Below, piece after piece: positions 1-5,591 of a DNA stretch of 9,152 bases (position 1 is its first letter; each line of letters starts with the position of its first letter). The position numbers were made by a program, and so were the translations under genes. The notes below the pieces were generated by a model. That model worked only from the letters and a program-made list of their open reading frames with translations. It ran no database searches and had not been told where the DNA came from. The stretch is from DASPWV01 sp046727855 (GTDB lineage Bacteria; Acidobacteriota; Vicinamibacteria; Vicinamibacterales; UBA2999): the NCBI GenBank assembly GCA_046727855.1, contig JBKPDL010000035.1, positions 1-9,152 on the forward strand. The letters are read 5' to 3'.

Positions 1-807
1 ACCTCCAAACACTGGATCCTCGCCGAGGCGGGCTTTGTTGAACGGGTCGAAGTCGTAGCCGTTGCTGACCCAGACGACCGCTTTCCTGCGATTCCCAATC
101 CGTTCGATCTGCGTCAGGATGTCGTAGGCCGTGGAAAACGCTACATGCGCGCGATAGCGCACTTCGGTTGGCCCTTCCGCACCCTCCGGCCCCTGAATGA
201 TGTCCGACGGCTTCAATCCATTGCCCGTGATCTTCTTGATCGCATCGTCGAGAATCTTGCGATCGTAGGTGGGGTCGATCGCCAGCGAGGACGGCCCGGT
301 CGAGACGATTGCAAACATGTCGCCTTCGTGGACGAGCGTGTTGGAAATTTTCTTGAAGAGATCGCGAATCCGCCCCGTATTGCGGAAGTCGAGGTGCAGG
401 TCGTCAACGATGATCAGGAAGATGCGGCCGGCCGCATCATTGCGTGGACGCGACTGCGGAAGGATGATGCCTTCCTGAGTCGGCGGCGGCGGCGGAGCGA
501 GCAGGTTGTGCACGCGTCCGCCGTGCACCAGCGTAAACGCGGTGACCTCTTGCGGCACGCCATCTTCGAGAATCTCGAAATCGTCTTTCGTGAGGTCGGC
601 AACGAACTGGTCCTGGCCGTTGCGCACGATCACGTCCATATTGACGAGGTCGATGTTGACCCTGAAGTCTGGTTGACGCTGGGCATCCGGCTTGGCTGCC
701 GGCGCCTGCGCCGCGGGCTGCCCGGCCGGTGTCTGTGCTGCCAGCACGACGCCGATACCGAGGGCAACAACGAGGCCGAGGCCCAGACGAAATCGATAGA
801 ATTCCAT
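1..807 (-). CDS. VWFA-related exported protein, acidobacterial type (3' end outside window)
   Basis: The frame is open from ATG at 807-805 to the window edge, giving 269 residues of a longer protein. Residues 1-24 form a signal peptide (hydrophobic core GLVVALGIGVVLAAQ), followed by a Pro/Ala/Gln-rich linker to about 46. Residues 47-95 resemble the N-terminal beta domain of acidobacterial VWFA-related proteins (TIGR03436-like), with VDLVNMDVIV-type and LTKDDFEILEDG motifs. The von Willebrand A-like fold starts near 128 (RIFLIIVDDLHLDF) and continues past 245 (KAVVWVSNGYDF). The metal site is not the classical DxSxS: the sequence at 135-139 is DDLHL. The protein is probably secreted or periplasmic and its function is unknown. 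No Shine-Dalgarno is visible. A TATACT hexamer ends 6 nt before the ATG, consistent with a leaderless mRNA. The family call is recognition from the sequence and the role is not known. Confidence 0.82.
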   Translation of the reverse strand, partial: MEFYRFRLGLGLVVALGIGVVLAAQTPAGQPAAQAPAAKPDAQRQPDFRVNIDLVNMDVIVRNGQDQFVADLTKDDFEILEDGVPQEVTAFTLVHGGRVHNLLAPPPPPTQEGIILPQSRPRNDAAGRIFLIIVDDLHLDFRNTGRIRDLFKKISNTLVHEGDMFAIVSTGPSSLAIDPTYDRKILDDAIKKITGNGLKPSDIIQGPEGAEGPTEVRYRAHVAFSTAYDILTQIERIGNRRKAVVWVSNGYDFDPFNKARLGEDPVFGG

Positions 808-813
808 GGTGCC

Positions 814-819
814 AGTATA
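814..819 (-). promoter_or_regulatory. -10-like hexamer TATACT for the VWFA gene
   Basis: On the minus strand TATACT (one mismatch to TATAAT) is followed by six bases (GGCACC) and then the ATG at 807. At usual -10 to +1 spacing, transcription would start at or next to the start codon. The -35 position falls inside the neighbouring hairpin arm and has no good match. Confidence 0.4.
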
Positions 820-828
820 AGGGGGTGA

Positions 829-933
829 ACAGGGAGATCAGGGAGATCAGGGAGAAGTTTTTCTGGCTTTCCTCGATCTCCCCGATCTCCCTGATCTCCC
901 TGTCCTCCATACCCGATCTCCCTGTCCTCCATA
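829..933. repeat. Intergenic palindrome of 9-bp AGGGAGATC units plus 19-bp direct repeat
   Basis: The left arm 829-848 is a perfect 20-bp inverted match to 884-903. The stem extends inward to 855/877 with a single A:C mismatch (849/883), leaving a loop of about 21 nt. Both arms are tandem 9-bp units: AGGGAGATC at 831-839 and 840-848 on the left, and GATCTCCC(C/T) at 875-883, 884-892 and 893-901 on the right. A 19-bp segment at 893-911 is repeated exactly at 915-933. The element fills most of the gap between two divergent genes, so it is not placed like a simple terminator. It abuts the candidate promoters of both. Confidence 0.85.
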
Positions 934-937
934 TGGG

Positions 938-946
938 TGATACGAT
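938..946 (+). promoter_or_regulatory. Extended -10-like element TGATACGAT before rpiB
   Basis: TG-A-TACGAT matches the extended -10 pattern (TG, one base, hexamer) and ends 8 nt before the rpiB ATG at 955. No Shine-Dalgarno lies between them, so the transcript would be leaderless or nearly so. No convincing -35 is visible because the upstream bases belong to the 19-bp repeat. Confidence 0.4.
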
Positions 947-954
947 CCTTGCCC

Positions 955-1410
955 ATGCGCATCGCCGTCGGTGCTGACCACGCGGGCTTCGAATTGAAGC
1001 GTGACTTGGCTGGAGCGTTGGCTCAGCAGGGCCACGAAATTTTGGATCTCGGCACCCATTCGAGCGCTCCTGTGGACTATCCCGACATTGCCGAAGCCGT
1101 TGCCACCGCCATCCGTAACGGCCAGGTCGACCGCGGGATTATTGTGTGCGGCAGCGGCGCCGGCGTGGCGGTGGCCGCCTGCAAGTTCCCGGGCGTCCGC
1201 GCCGCGGTGTGCCACGACTGCTACACGGCACGCCAGGCGGTCGAGCACGACGATGTGAACGTGATGTGTCTCGGCGCGCGGGTGATCGGTGCCGCGCTGG
1301 CACGAACACTCGTTGAGACATTTCTCTCCGCTGGCTTCAAACCGGAAGAGCGGCATCTGCGCCGCGTGGCCATGATCGAAGCGATCGAATCGAGATTCAC
1401 GCGCGAGTAG
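955..1410 (+). CDS. rpiB: Ribose-5-phosphate isomerase B
   Basis: The protein has 151 residues, the usual length for the LacAB/RpiB family. It interconverts ribose 5-phosphate and ribulose 5-phosphate in the cytosolic non-oxidative pentose phosphate pathway. Visible family signatures are the N-terminal phosphate-site motif GADHAGFELK (residues 6-15, with Asp8 and His9), the active-site segment IIVCGSGAG with Cys65 at the position of the catalytic cysteine of E. coli RpiB, NVMCLGARV (102-110), and His98 in EHDD matching the catalytic histidine region. I chose ATG 955 because MRIAVGADHAGFELK begins exactly as the family does. An in-frame GTG at 937 would add six unrelated residues and overlap the extended -10. 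The stop codon overlaps the next gene's GTG by one base, so the two are probably cotranscribed. No family residues appear to be missing. Confidence 0.95.
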   Translation: MRIAVGADHAGFELKRDLAGALAQQGHEILDLGTHSSAPVDYPDIAEAVATAIRNGQVDRGIIVCGSGAGVAVAACKFPGVRAAVCHDCYTARQAVEHDDVNVMCLGARVIGAALARTLVETFLSAGFKPEERHLRRVAMIEAIESRFTRE

Positions 1411-2138
1411 TGGTACGACCTTCCGAAGCAAGCTTCGATCAGAAGCTTCCGTCACCCCGCCGGGCGCTCAAGATTCTCATGGCGCTCGCCGCGGCCGCGA
1501 CGCTGCTCGTGTTCGGGCGCGGCGTTGCAGCGCGCTTGCCCGAGTTTGCGGGCTGGGTCCAAAGCCTCGGTCTTTGGGGACCTGCGGCGTTCGTCGCTGG
1601 CTATGGCGTAGCGGCTGTCGTGCTCGCCCCGGCATTTCTTCTCACGATCACCGCCGGCGCGATCTGGGGATTCATGGGTGTGCTCTATGTGATGATCGGC
1701 GCCACGCTCGGCGCCGTACTCGCCTTTTTCACATCGCGGCATTTCGTTCGTCGGCTCGTCGAGCACTACGTGGCCCGCCACCCGAAGCTTGCGGCGATCG
1801 ATCGCGCTGTGGAGACGGAAGGGTTTCGATTGATCCTTCTGCTTCGGCTCTCCCCTGTCGTGTCGTACGTTCTGCTCAACTACATCCTCGGCATCAGTCG
1901 CGTCCGCTTCCGGGATTACCTTGCCGGCTCGATCGGAATGCTGCCGACGGTCGTGGCGTACGTGTATGCCGGGAAGGTCGCAGGCGATGTCGTGTTGCTC
2001 ACAGGCGGATCGGCGACACCACGCGGGACCCTCTGGTACGTTGCGATCGCCCTGGGTCTCGCCGCAACGGTCGTGGCGACTGCGCTGATCACCCGCGCCG
2101 CGCAAAAGGCGATTGAAAACGTGAATCTCGAGAATTAG
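1410..2138 (+). CDS. TVP38/TMEM64-family (DedA superfamily) inner-membrane protein
   Basis: This is a 242-residue polytopic membrane protein with a VTT/SNARE-associated (DedA superfamily) domain at roughly residues 65-195. Hydrophobic segments lie near 22-40, 55-80, 82-107, 142-162, 170-192 and 208-228. Family signatures are the re-entrant LLTITAGAIWG (78-88) and RLSPVVSYVLLNYILG (146-161), followed by FRDYLAGSIGMLPT (167-180) and a Y.G motif (186-188). DedA/TVP38 proteins are proposed proton-coupled lipid (undecaprenyl phosphate or phospholipid) transporters or scramblases; the substrate of this one cannot be read from the sequence. The start is GTG 1410, sharing its G with the rpiB stop (TAGTG), so translational coupling is likely. 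ATG 1479 is an alternative that would remove a short soluble N-terminus. The 3' end runs into the palindrome that follows. Confidence 0.88.
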   Translation: MVRPSEASFDQKLPSPRRALKILMALAAAATLLVFGRGVAARLPEFAGWVQSLGLWGPAAFVAGYGVAAVVLAPAFLLTITAGAIWGFMGVLYVMIGATLGAVLAFFTSRHFVRRLVEHYVARHPKLAAIDRAVETEGFRLILLLRLSPVVSYVLLNYILGISRVRFRDYLAGSIGMLPTVVAYVYAGKVAGDVVLLTGGSATPRGTLWYVAIALGLAATVVATALITRAAQKAIENVNLEN

Positions 2139-2259
2139 AGAGTTGGAGATTTGGAAATTGGCGGTTTTCAAATTGCAAATCACGAGATCTCCAAGTCGAA
2201 AAATCCTCAAATCTCCAGATTGGCTCCAAATCTCCACATCTCGAGATCTCCAAATTCAC
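2121..2259. repeat. Intergenic palindrome of GGAGATTTG-type units between convergent genes
   Basis: A perfect 12-bp inverted repeat pairs 2144-2155 with 2225-2236. Further out, GAGA and CTCGAG elements recur on both sides. The outermost 6-bp GTGAAT at 2121-2126 pairs with 2254-2259. The outer ends therefore lie inside the last codons of the TVP38 gene and cover the stop codon of the minus-strand dehydrogenase (2256-2258). Direct copies are CGAGATCTCCAA at 2183-2194 and 2242-2253, and CAAATCTCCA at 2208-2217 and 2227-2236. Its position could let it act as a bidirectional terminator, but there is no clean GC stem with a U tract. Confidence 0.75.
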
Positions 2260-4019
2260 GGAACAGTAATCGTGTGTTCGTTTGGCGCGAGCGCTGACCC
2301 ACATGCGTTCATGGCACGCAGCCGGACGTAATACGTGCCAGGTGGCGCGTTGGCGGAGAAGCCCGAAGACGTTGGATCAAGCTGGAGAACCGCCAGATTC
2401 GTGACGCCTGGAGCCGAACCAACCTCGAGCTGCAAACCGGTCAGATTGCCCGGAGCCGACCATGTGAGAGACACGACGCGGCCATTCAGCGTGAACCCGA
2501 ATGCGGTTGGTGCGGGAGGGGGACCGGTGCACGGTGGCGCCCCCACGGTGACCAGCACTTCGTTGCTCGGGCCGCTCACACCGCCCGGTCCGATCGCGCG
2601 GATGCGCACGTAATAGTAGCCGTCCGGCACGTTGCCCACCGACAGAGACGTGGTTGTCGAACCGGTATCGTACTGCGACAGATTCGTGAGGCCCGCCTGC
2701 GATCCGACTTCGATGCGATACTGTGTCGCACCCGCGCTCCCGGTCCAGAGCAGCGAGACGCTGCGTCCTGATACCGCCGTGGTGAAATGGGTAGGCGCGG
2801 CGGGCGGTGGGAGATCGCGCACGATGCGAAGCACCCGCCCCGCTGATCCGTGAATCAGGATGTAAAGCTCACCGGATAGATCGACGGCAAACGAAGAAAT
2901 CGGCCCGAGCGTGCCGAGCTCCGCGGTGTGTTCGAGCACACTGGTCACAACCGCCCCTGCCACTCCGTTCGGCGCCCACGATACCGAAAAGACACGTTGC
3001 GAGCCGAAGTCCGCTACGAAAAAGCGGCCTGCGTACTGCGGCCCGAGCGCCTGCCCGCGATACACATAACCGGCTGTCACCGTCGTGCCAAGCGAGCGCG
3101 GGTAATCGAAGAGTGGCTCGGTCAGTGGCGTAAAGGCGGGCGTGGTGGAGGGCACCCCGGGCGTGGCGATGAAACCTTCGCGCATGCGCCATCCGTAGTT
3201 GCGGCCACCGCTGCGGGCCGGCTCGTAGTTCACCTCCTCGCGCGTGACCTGCCCAACATCGCCAATGAACATCGCGCCCGTGCCGCCCAGCGAGGGATCG
3301 TCGAACGTATACCGCCACGGATTCCGCAATCCGAAGTCCCAGATTTCGGGGAGTGCAACAACGGGATTGGTGTCCAGAAAAGGGTTGTCCGCAGGAATGC
3401 GATATCCCCGCGCATCCACATCAGGCACATTGACGTCGACTCTCAGCATCTTGCCGAGGAGCGTAAACGGATTCTGCGCGCGGTTCTCCGGATCGTTGCC
3501 GCTGCCGCCGTCGCCCAACCCGATGTAGAGATATTGGTCGGGTCCGAACGCGAGATGACCGCCATTGTGATTGGCGAAGGGCTGCCGGATGAACGGGTGC
3601 AGTTGCCCGTCCTCGTTCGGCCAGACGAGATCGAAGCGCGTGACGGGATCGGCCGTGATCGGGTTCGCTGCCGATCGGCGGAAGCGCGCGATCACGGTGT
3701 CGCCGTTGGTATTGGTGAAATTGACGAACACGCGGTGCGACGCCAGGTCGGGCGAAAACACCATGCCGAGCAGTCCGCGCTCGCCGCCGTTACTGATGAC
3801 CGTGCGCAGATCGAGAAACGGCGTGCTCAAGACGACGCCGTTTTGCACCACACGTATAAGGCCGTTTTGCTCTACGGCGTACGAGACGCTCGGGATGATG
3901 GGATCGGGAACGTACGCCACGAGATCGGTAAAACCAGAGGCGACCAGTTGAGTTCGAAGCTGTGCCTTCGCTGGAAGGACACTGATCGCTAGTACAAGGA
4001 CGACGGTCAGTTTTTTCAC
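2256..4019 (-). CDS. Secreted PQQ-dependent sugar dehydrogenase-like protein with two C-terminal Fn3-like domains
   Basis: The protein has 587 residues. A Sec signal peptide covers 1-19 (cleavage near AKA/Q), so it is periplasmic or secreted. Residues 22-400 form a glucose/sorbosone dehydrogenase-type six-bladed propeller. Matching motifs are GGERGLLGMVF (78-88), NHNGGHLAFG (150-159) with His151 at the catalytic-base position of soluble PQQ glucose dehydrogenase, YIGLGDGGSG (165-174), FGLRNPWRYTF (229-239) and IGDVGQ (252-257). Two Fn3-like repeats follow (about 407-493 and 502-587). They are alike, both containing an LEVGS or IEVGS strand and a Y(Y)VR(I/L)RA strand. The enzyme would oxidise an aldose or other sugar-type alcohol using PQQ and calcium; the substrate is unknown and no PQQ synthesis genes are in view. 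The start is GTG 4019, preceded by GAGG four bases upstream. The 5' leader enters the heptamer palindrome. Confidence 0.88.
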   Translation of the reverse strand: MKKLTVVLVLAISVLPAKAQLRTQLVASGFTDLVAYVPDPIIPSVSYAVEQNGLIRVVQNGVVLSTPFLDLRTVISNGGERGLLGMVFSPDLASHRVFVNFTNTNGDTVIARFRRSAANPITADPVTRFDLVWPNEDGQLHPFIRQPFANHNGGHLAFGPDQYLYIGLGDGGSGNDPENRAQNPFTLLGKMLRVDVNVPDVDARGYRIPADNPFLDTNPVVALPEIWDFGLRNPWRYTFDDPSLGGTGAMFIGDVGQVTREEVNYEPARSGGRNYGWRMREGFIATPGVPSTTPAFTPLTEPLFDYPRSLGTTVTAGYVYRGQALGPQYAGRFFVADFGSQRVFSVSWAPNGVAGAVVTSVLEHTAELGTLGPISSFAVDLSGELYILIHGSAGRVLRIVRDLPPPAAPTHFTTAVSGRSVSLLWTGSAGATQYRIEVGSQAGLTNLSQYDTGSTTTSLSVGNVPDGYYYVRIRAIGPGGVSGPSNEVLVTVGAPPCTGPPPAPTAFGFTLNGRVVSLTWSAPGNLTGLQLEVGSAPGVTNLAVLQLDPTSSGFSANAPPGTYYVRLRAMNACGSALAPNEHTITVP

Positions 4020-4033
4020 TGCACCTCGATGTC

Positions 4034-4142
4034 AGTTCAAAGTTCAAAGTTCAAAGTTCAAAGTGAGTTGGTAAGGTGCGAAGTTCACTCTTGGACTTTC
4101 ACCTTCCACTAACTTTGAACCTTGAACTTTGAACTTGTAACT
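4034..4142. repeat. Intergenic palindrome of 7-bp AGTTCAA units
   Basis: Four perfect tandem heptamers AGTTCAA occupy 4034-4061. The opposite arm at 4111-4142 holds the complementary TTGAACT-type units with a few changes. Base by base, 4034-4078 pairs with 4100-4142, with about five mismatched positions and two one-base bulges (4068 and 4072). The inner stem is AAGGTG/CACCTT and the loop is about 21 nt (4079-4099). The element almost fills the gap between two genes on the same strand, stopping 4 bp short of the stop codon at 4146 and 15 bp short of the dehydrogenase GTG at 4019. It could be a terminator or attenuator in the dehydrogenase leader, or a passive repeat element. Confidence 0.88.
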
Positions 4143-4145
4143 TCC

Positions 4146-4853
4146 TCAGTGTGCCAGCAGTTCGCGCCGGAGAGAATCAAACAATGCGTCGGCGTGCTGC
4201 ACGCCTTTGAGCACCTCGTCTGGTGTCACCCAATTGTCCGGATTCAGACGTTCGGCGCGGGCTTCCCATGCCTCTCGCTGCGCGTGCTCGAGCGGGACAC
4301 GATGGATGCGCGCGACCACCTCCGCGTGGCGCGCGCGCAGGCGCGTGGCGATCTCGCGCCCCACCAGCTCCTCGAGCAGATCGTGTGCGCGTGGCGCCGG
4401 CGGGGTGCCTTCCTCGACCACTTCGTTTTCGAACCTGATCATCTCGCCGTCGCTGAACACCGACTCAGTTGGCGCGGCAAAGTCTTCTTCGGGGGGCGTG
4501 GGCGCCAGTTCTTCTTCTTCTTGTGCCGGTCCGGACGGCGCGCGCTCTTCCTCCTTGACGCCTGACGGCTGCTCTCGCCCTGTGCGCCGCTTCTGGCGGA
4601 CTGGCCGGCGCTCGATTTCAGGTTCCATGACGGCACCCACCTCGAGGATGTGCGGCCAGTCGAAGTCGACGTCAGGGTTCTGCTCTTCGATCGTGCGGAT
4701 CGCGTCTTCGTCCAGCGCAGGACGACCGACGCGAACGCCCGGTGCGCTGCGATACCAGTACAAGACGCGTGGAGGCTCGCCGGGATGCGCGGCGTGCAGC
4801 AGAAAGGTGTTTTCGTATCCTCGGCGATCTCGCGTGAGCCGCAAAAACGGCAT
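4146..4853 (-). CDS. Conserved-looking hypothetical protein with acidic linker
   Basis: The protein has 235 residues and I do not recognise it by name. An N-terminal globular-looking part (1-75, beginning MPFLRLTRDRRGYENTFLL and containing RVLYWYRSAPG) is followed by a disordered linker (76-150) rich in Glu, Pro and Arg (for example QEEEELAPTPPEED). A C-terminal helical, charged part (155-235) is predicted alpha-helical from its composition. There is no signal peptide or membrane segment, so it is probably cytosolic. I chose ATG 4853 because GGAAG lies four bases upstream; an in-frame TTG at 4868 would add five residues and has no better site. It lies 63 bp downstream of the Lys/Ala-tailed gene on the same strand and may be cotranscribed with it. 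The reading frame is supported by consistent codon use and amino acid patterning. The function is unknown. Confidence 0.75.
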   Translation of the reverse strand: MPFLRLTRDRRGYENTFLLHAAHPGEPPRVLYWYRSAPGVRVGRPALDEDAIRTIEEQNPDVDFDWPHILEVGAVMEPEIERRPVRQKRRTGREQPSGVKEEERAPSGPAQEEEELAPTPPEEDFAAPTESVFSDGEMIRFENEVVEEGTPPAPRAHDLLEELVGREIATRLRARHAEVVARIHRVPLEHAQREAWEARAERLNPDNWVTPDEVLKGVQHADALFDSLRRELLAH

Positions 4854-4916
4854 AGCACTTCCGCGCAAGCAGTCGTGACGAGCGTTCGCGGCAGAACGGT
4901 CGTCGCGACGCTCCCT

Positions 4917-5549
4917 CTATCGGCGTTTGCCTTTCTTTTTTGCCTTCGCGGCTTTCTTCGGCGCAGCTTTCCTCGCCGGCGCGGCCTTCTTCGCCACCGC
5001 TTTTCTGGCCGGCTTGGCTGGGGTGGCCGCTTTCTTTTCCGGTTTCTTTTCCGGTTTCTTTTCCGGTTTCTTTTCCGGCTTCTCTGCCTTGGCGGGCGCT
5101 TTCAGGCGTGCCTGCTGCGATTCGGGCGCGCGATGCACCAGCGTGAACCGCACTTGATCGGCCGCCGTGTGATACGTCCAGATCTCAGACACATCGACCT
5201 GGTGTTCCACACACAACCGGCGCGCGGTATCGAGCGAGTTTGGTGGCACGTAGAGCACGAACGACGCGCGCAACCGGCTGAACGGTCCCCACTCCGCCAT
5301 CGCTTCGAGCGTGTTCACCGATTCACTGGTCTCGACTTCGATCGTGCCTTGCAGACGCCGTCCACGCTCTTGACTGAAAAGCAGGAGATCGGGATAGACA
5401 GCGAGATCGCCGGAGGTGACTGATGCGTTTTGTTCCGATCCCGGATTGATGACGACTTCGAATTTCCGTTTGTAGCGAGCCTGCAAGAGGCGAACGATGC
5501 GGTCGTGCTCGAACTGCTCGCGGACCGGCCGCACGAGGATCGGGCTCAC
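4917..5549 (-). CDS. Uncharacterised protein: possible PD-(D/E)xK-like N-terminal domain with histone-H1-like Lys/Ala/Pro tail
   Basis: The protein has 210 residues in two parts. Residues 1-142 form an alpha/beta domain: EHDRIVRLLQARY helix, KFEVVI strand, VYPDLLLF strand (Asp54), GTIEVETSES strand (Glu71, Glu73), a Leu/Glu/Trp helix at 81-90, then ASFVLYVP and the helix ending RRLCVEHQV, then EIWTY. This order resembles a PD-(D/E)xK nuclease core, but the usual Lys after E-x is Glu73, so catalysis is doubtful. Residues 143-210 are a basic low-complexity tail: four PEKK units (158-173), then KKAA/KAAPKK/KKKGKRR repeats like bacterial H1-like DNA-binding tails. The start is GTG 5549 with GGAGGT just upstream; the frame can be extended to 5984 but only by running antisense through hemE. 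A nucleic-acid-associated cytosolic protein is my inference. Confidence 0.75.
   Translation of the reverse strand: MSPILVRPVREQFEHDRIVRLLQARYKRKFEVVINPGSEQNASVTSGDLAVYPDLLLFSQERGRRLQGTIEVETSESVNTLEAMAEWGPFSRLRASFVLYVPPNSLDTARRLCVEHQVDVSEIWTYHTAADQVRFTLVHRAPESQQARLKAPAKAEKPEKKPEKKPEKKPEKKAATPAKPARKAVAKKAAPARKAAPKKAAKAKKKGKRR
5031..5078 (-). repeat. Four perfect 12-bp tandem repeats encoding PEKK
   Basis: The plus-strand unit TTTCTTTTCCGG is repeated exactly four times and encodes Pro-Glu-Lys-Lys on the minus strand. The identity at the nucleotide level, including synonymous positions, points to recent slippage or expansion. Copy number may vary between strains without breaking the frame. Confidence 0.95.
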
Positions 5550-5552
5550 TGG

Positions 5553-5558
5553 ACCTCC
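5553..5558 (-). promoter_or_regulatory. Shine-Dalgarno GGAGGT fixing the GTG start at 5549
   Basis: On the minus strand GGAGGT is followed by CCA and then GTG. It is the strongest ribosome binding site in the window and the main reason for rejecting the longer upstream frame, which would overlap hemE antisense. Confidence 0.7.
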
Positions 5559-5576
5559 GGGGTCAGAAACAAACTC

Positions 5577-5586
5577 GATAATATAG
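5577..5586. promoter_or_regulatory. Shared AT-rich -10-like element in the 42-bp divergent gap
   Basis: GATAATATAG is the only AT-rich stretch between the minus-strand gene starting at 5549 and hemE at 5592. Read forward, TAATAT (5579-5584) lies 7 nt before the hemE ATG, which implies a leaderless hemE mRNA. Read in reverse, TATATT (5585-5580) would start a transcript about 20-25 nt ahead of the GTG at 5549, leaving room for its Shine-Dalgarno. No -35 match is convincing. Confidence 0.4.
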
Positions 5587-5591
5587 CACGC

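Noticed and set aside
145..828. 227-codon open frame on the plus strand
   Set aside because: It is antisense to the VWFA-related gene, whose translation has a signal peptide and recognisable domain motifs. The plus-strand product shows none.
829..933. CRISPR-like array of short repeats
   Set aside because: Units are 9 bp with no spacers, the arrangement is an inverted repeat, and there are no cas genes nearby.
2121..2259. Canonical rho-independent terminator
   Set aside because: No GC-rich stem followed by a T run is present on either strand. The structure is AT-rich and repeat-built, so I list it as a repeat with possible terminator activity only.
2928..3992. 354-codon open frame on the plus strand
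   Set aside because: It lies antisense to the PQQ-type dehydrogenase, which has a signal peptide, clear family motifs and Fn3 repeats. The opposite frame is Arg-rich with no domain pattern, as expected for a GC-rich shadow frame.
4034..4142. MITE or IS remnant
   Set aside because: Arms are simple 7-bp tandem units, with no recognisable terminal inverted repeat end, target-site duplication or transposase fragment.
4439..4858. Cys-containing 139-codon minus-strand frame resembling a short zinc ribbon (CRFCGS)
   Set aside because: It is a shifted frame of the 235-residue hypothetical gene and becomes Ser/Arg-rich without a second convincing Cys pair.
5430..5591. N-terminal extension of hemE by 54 codons
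   Set aside because: The added residues have no HemE similarity and overlap antisense the gene starting at 5549. ATG 5592 gives the normal family length.
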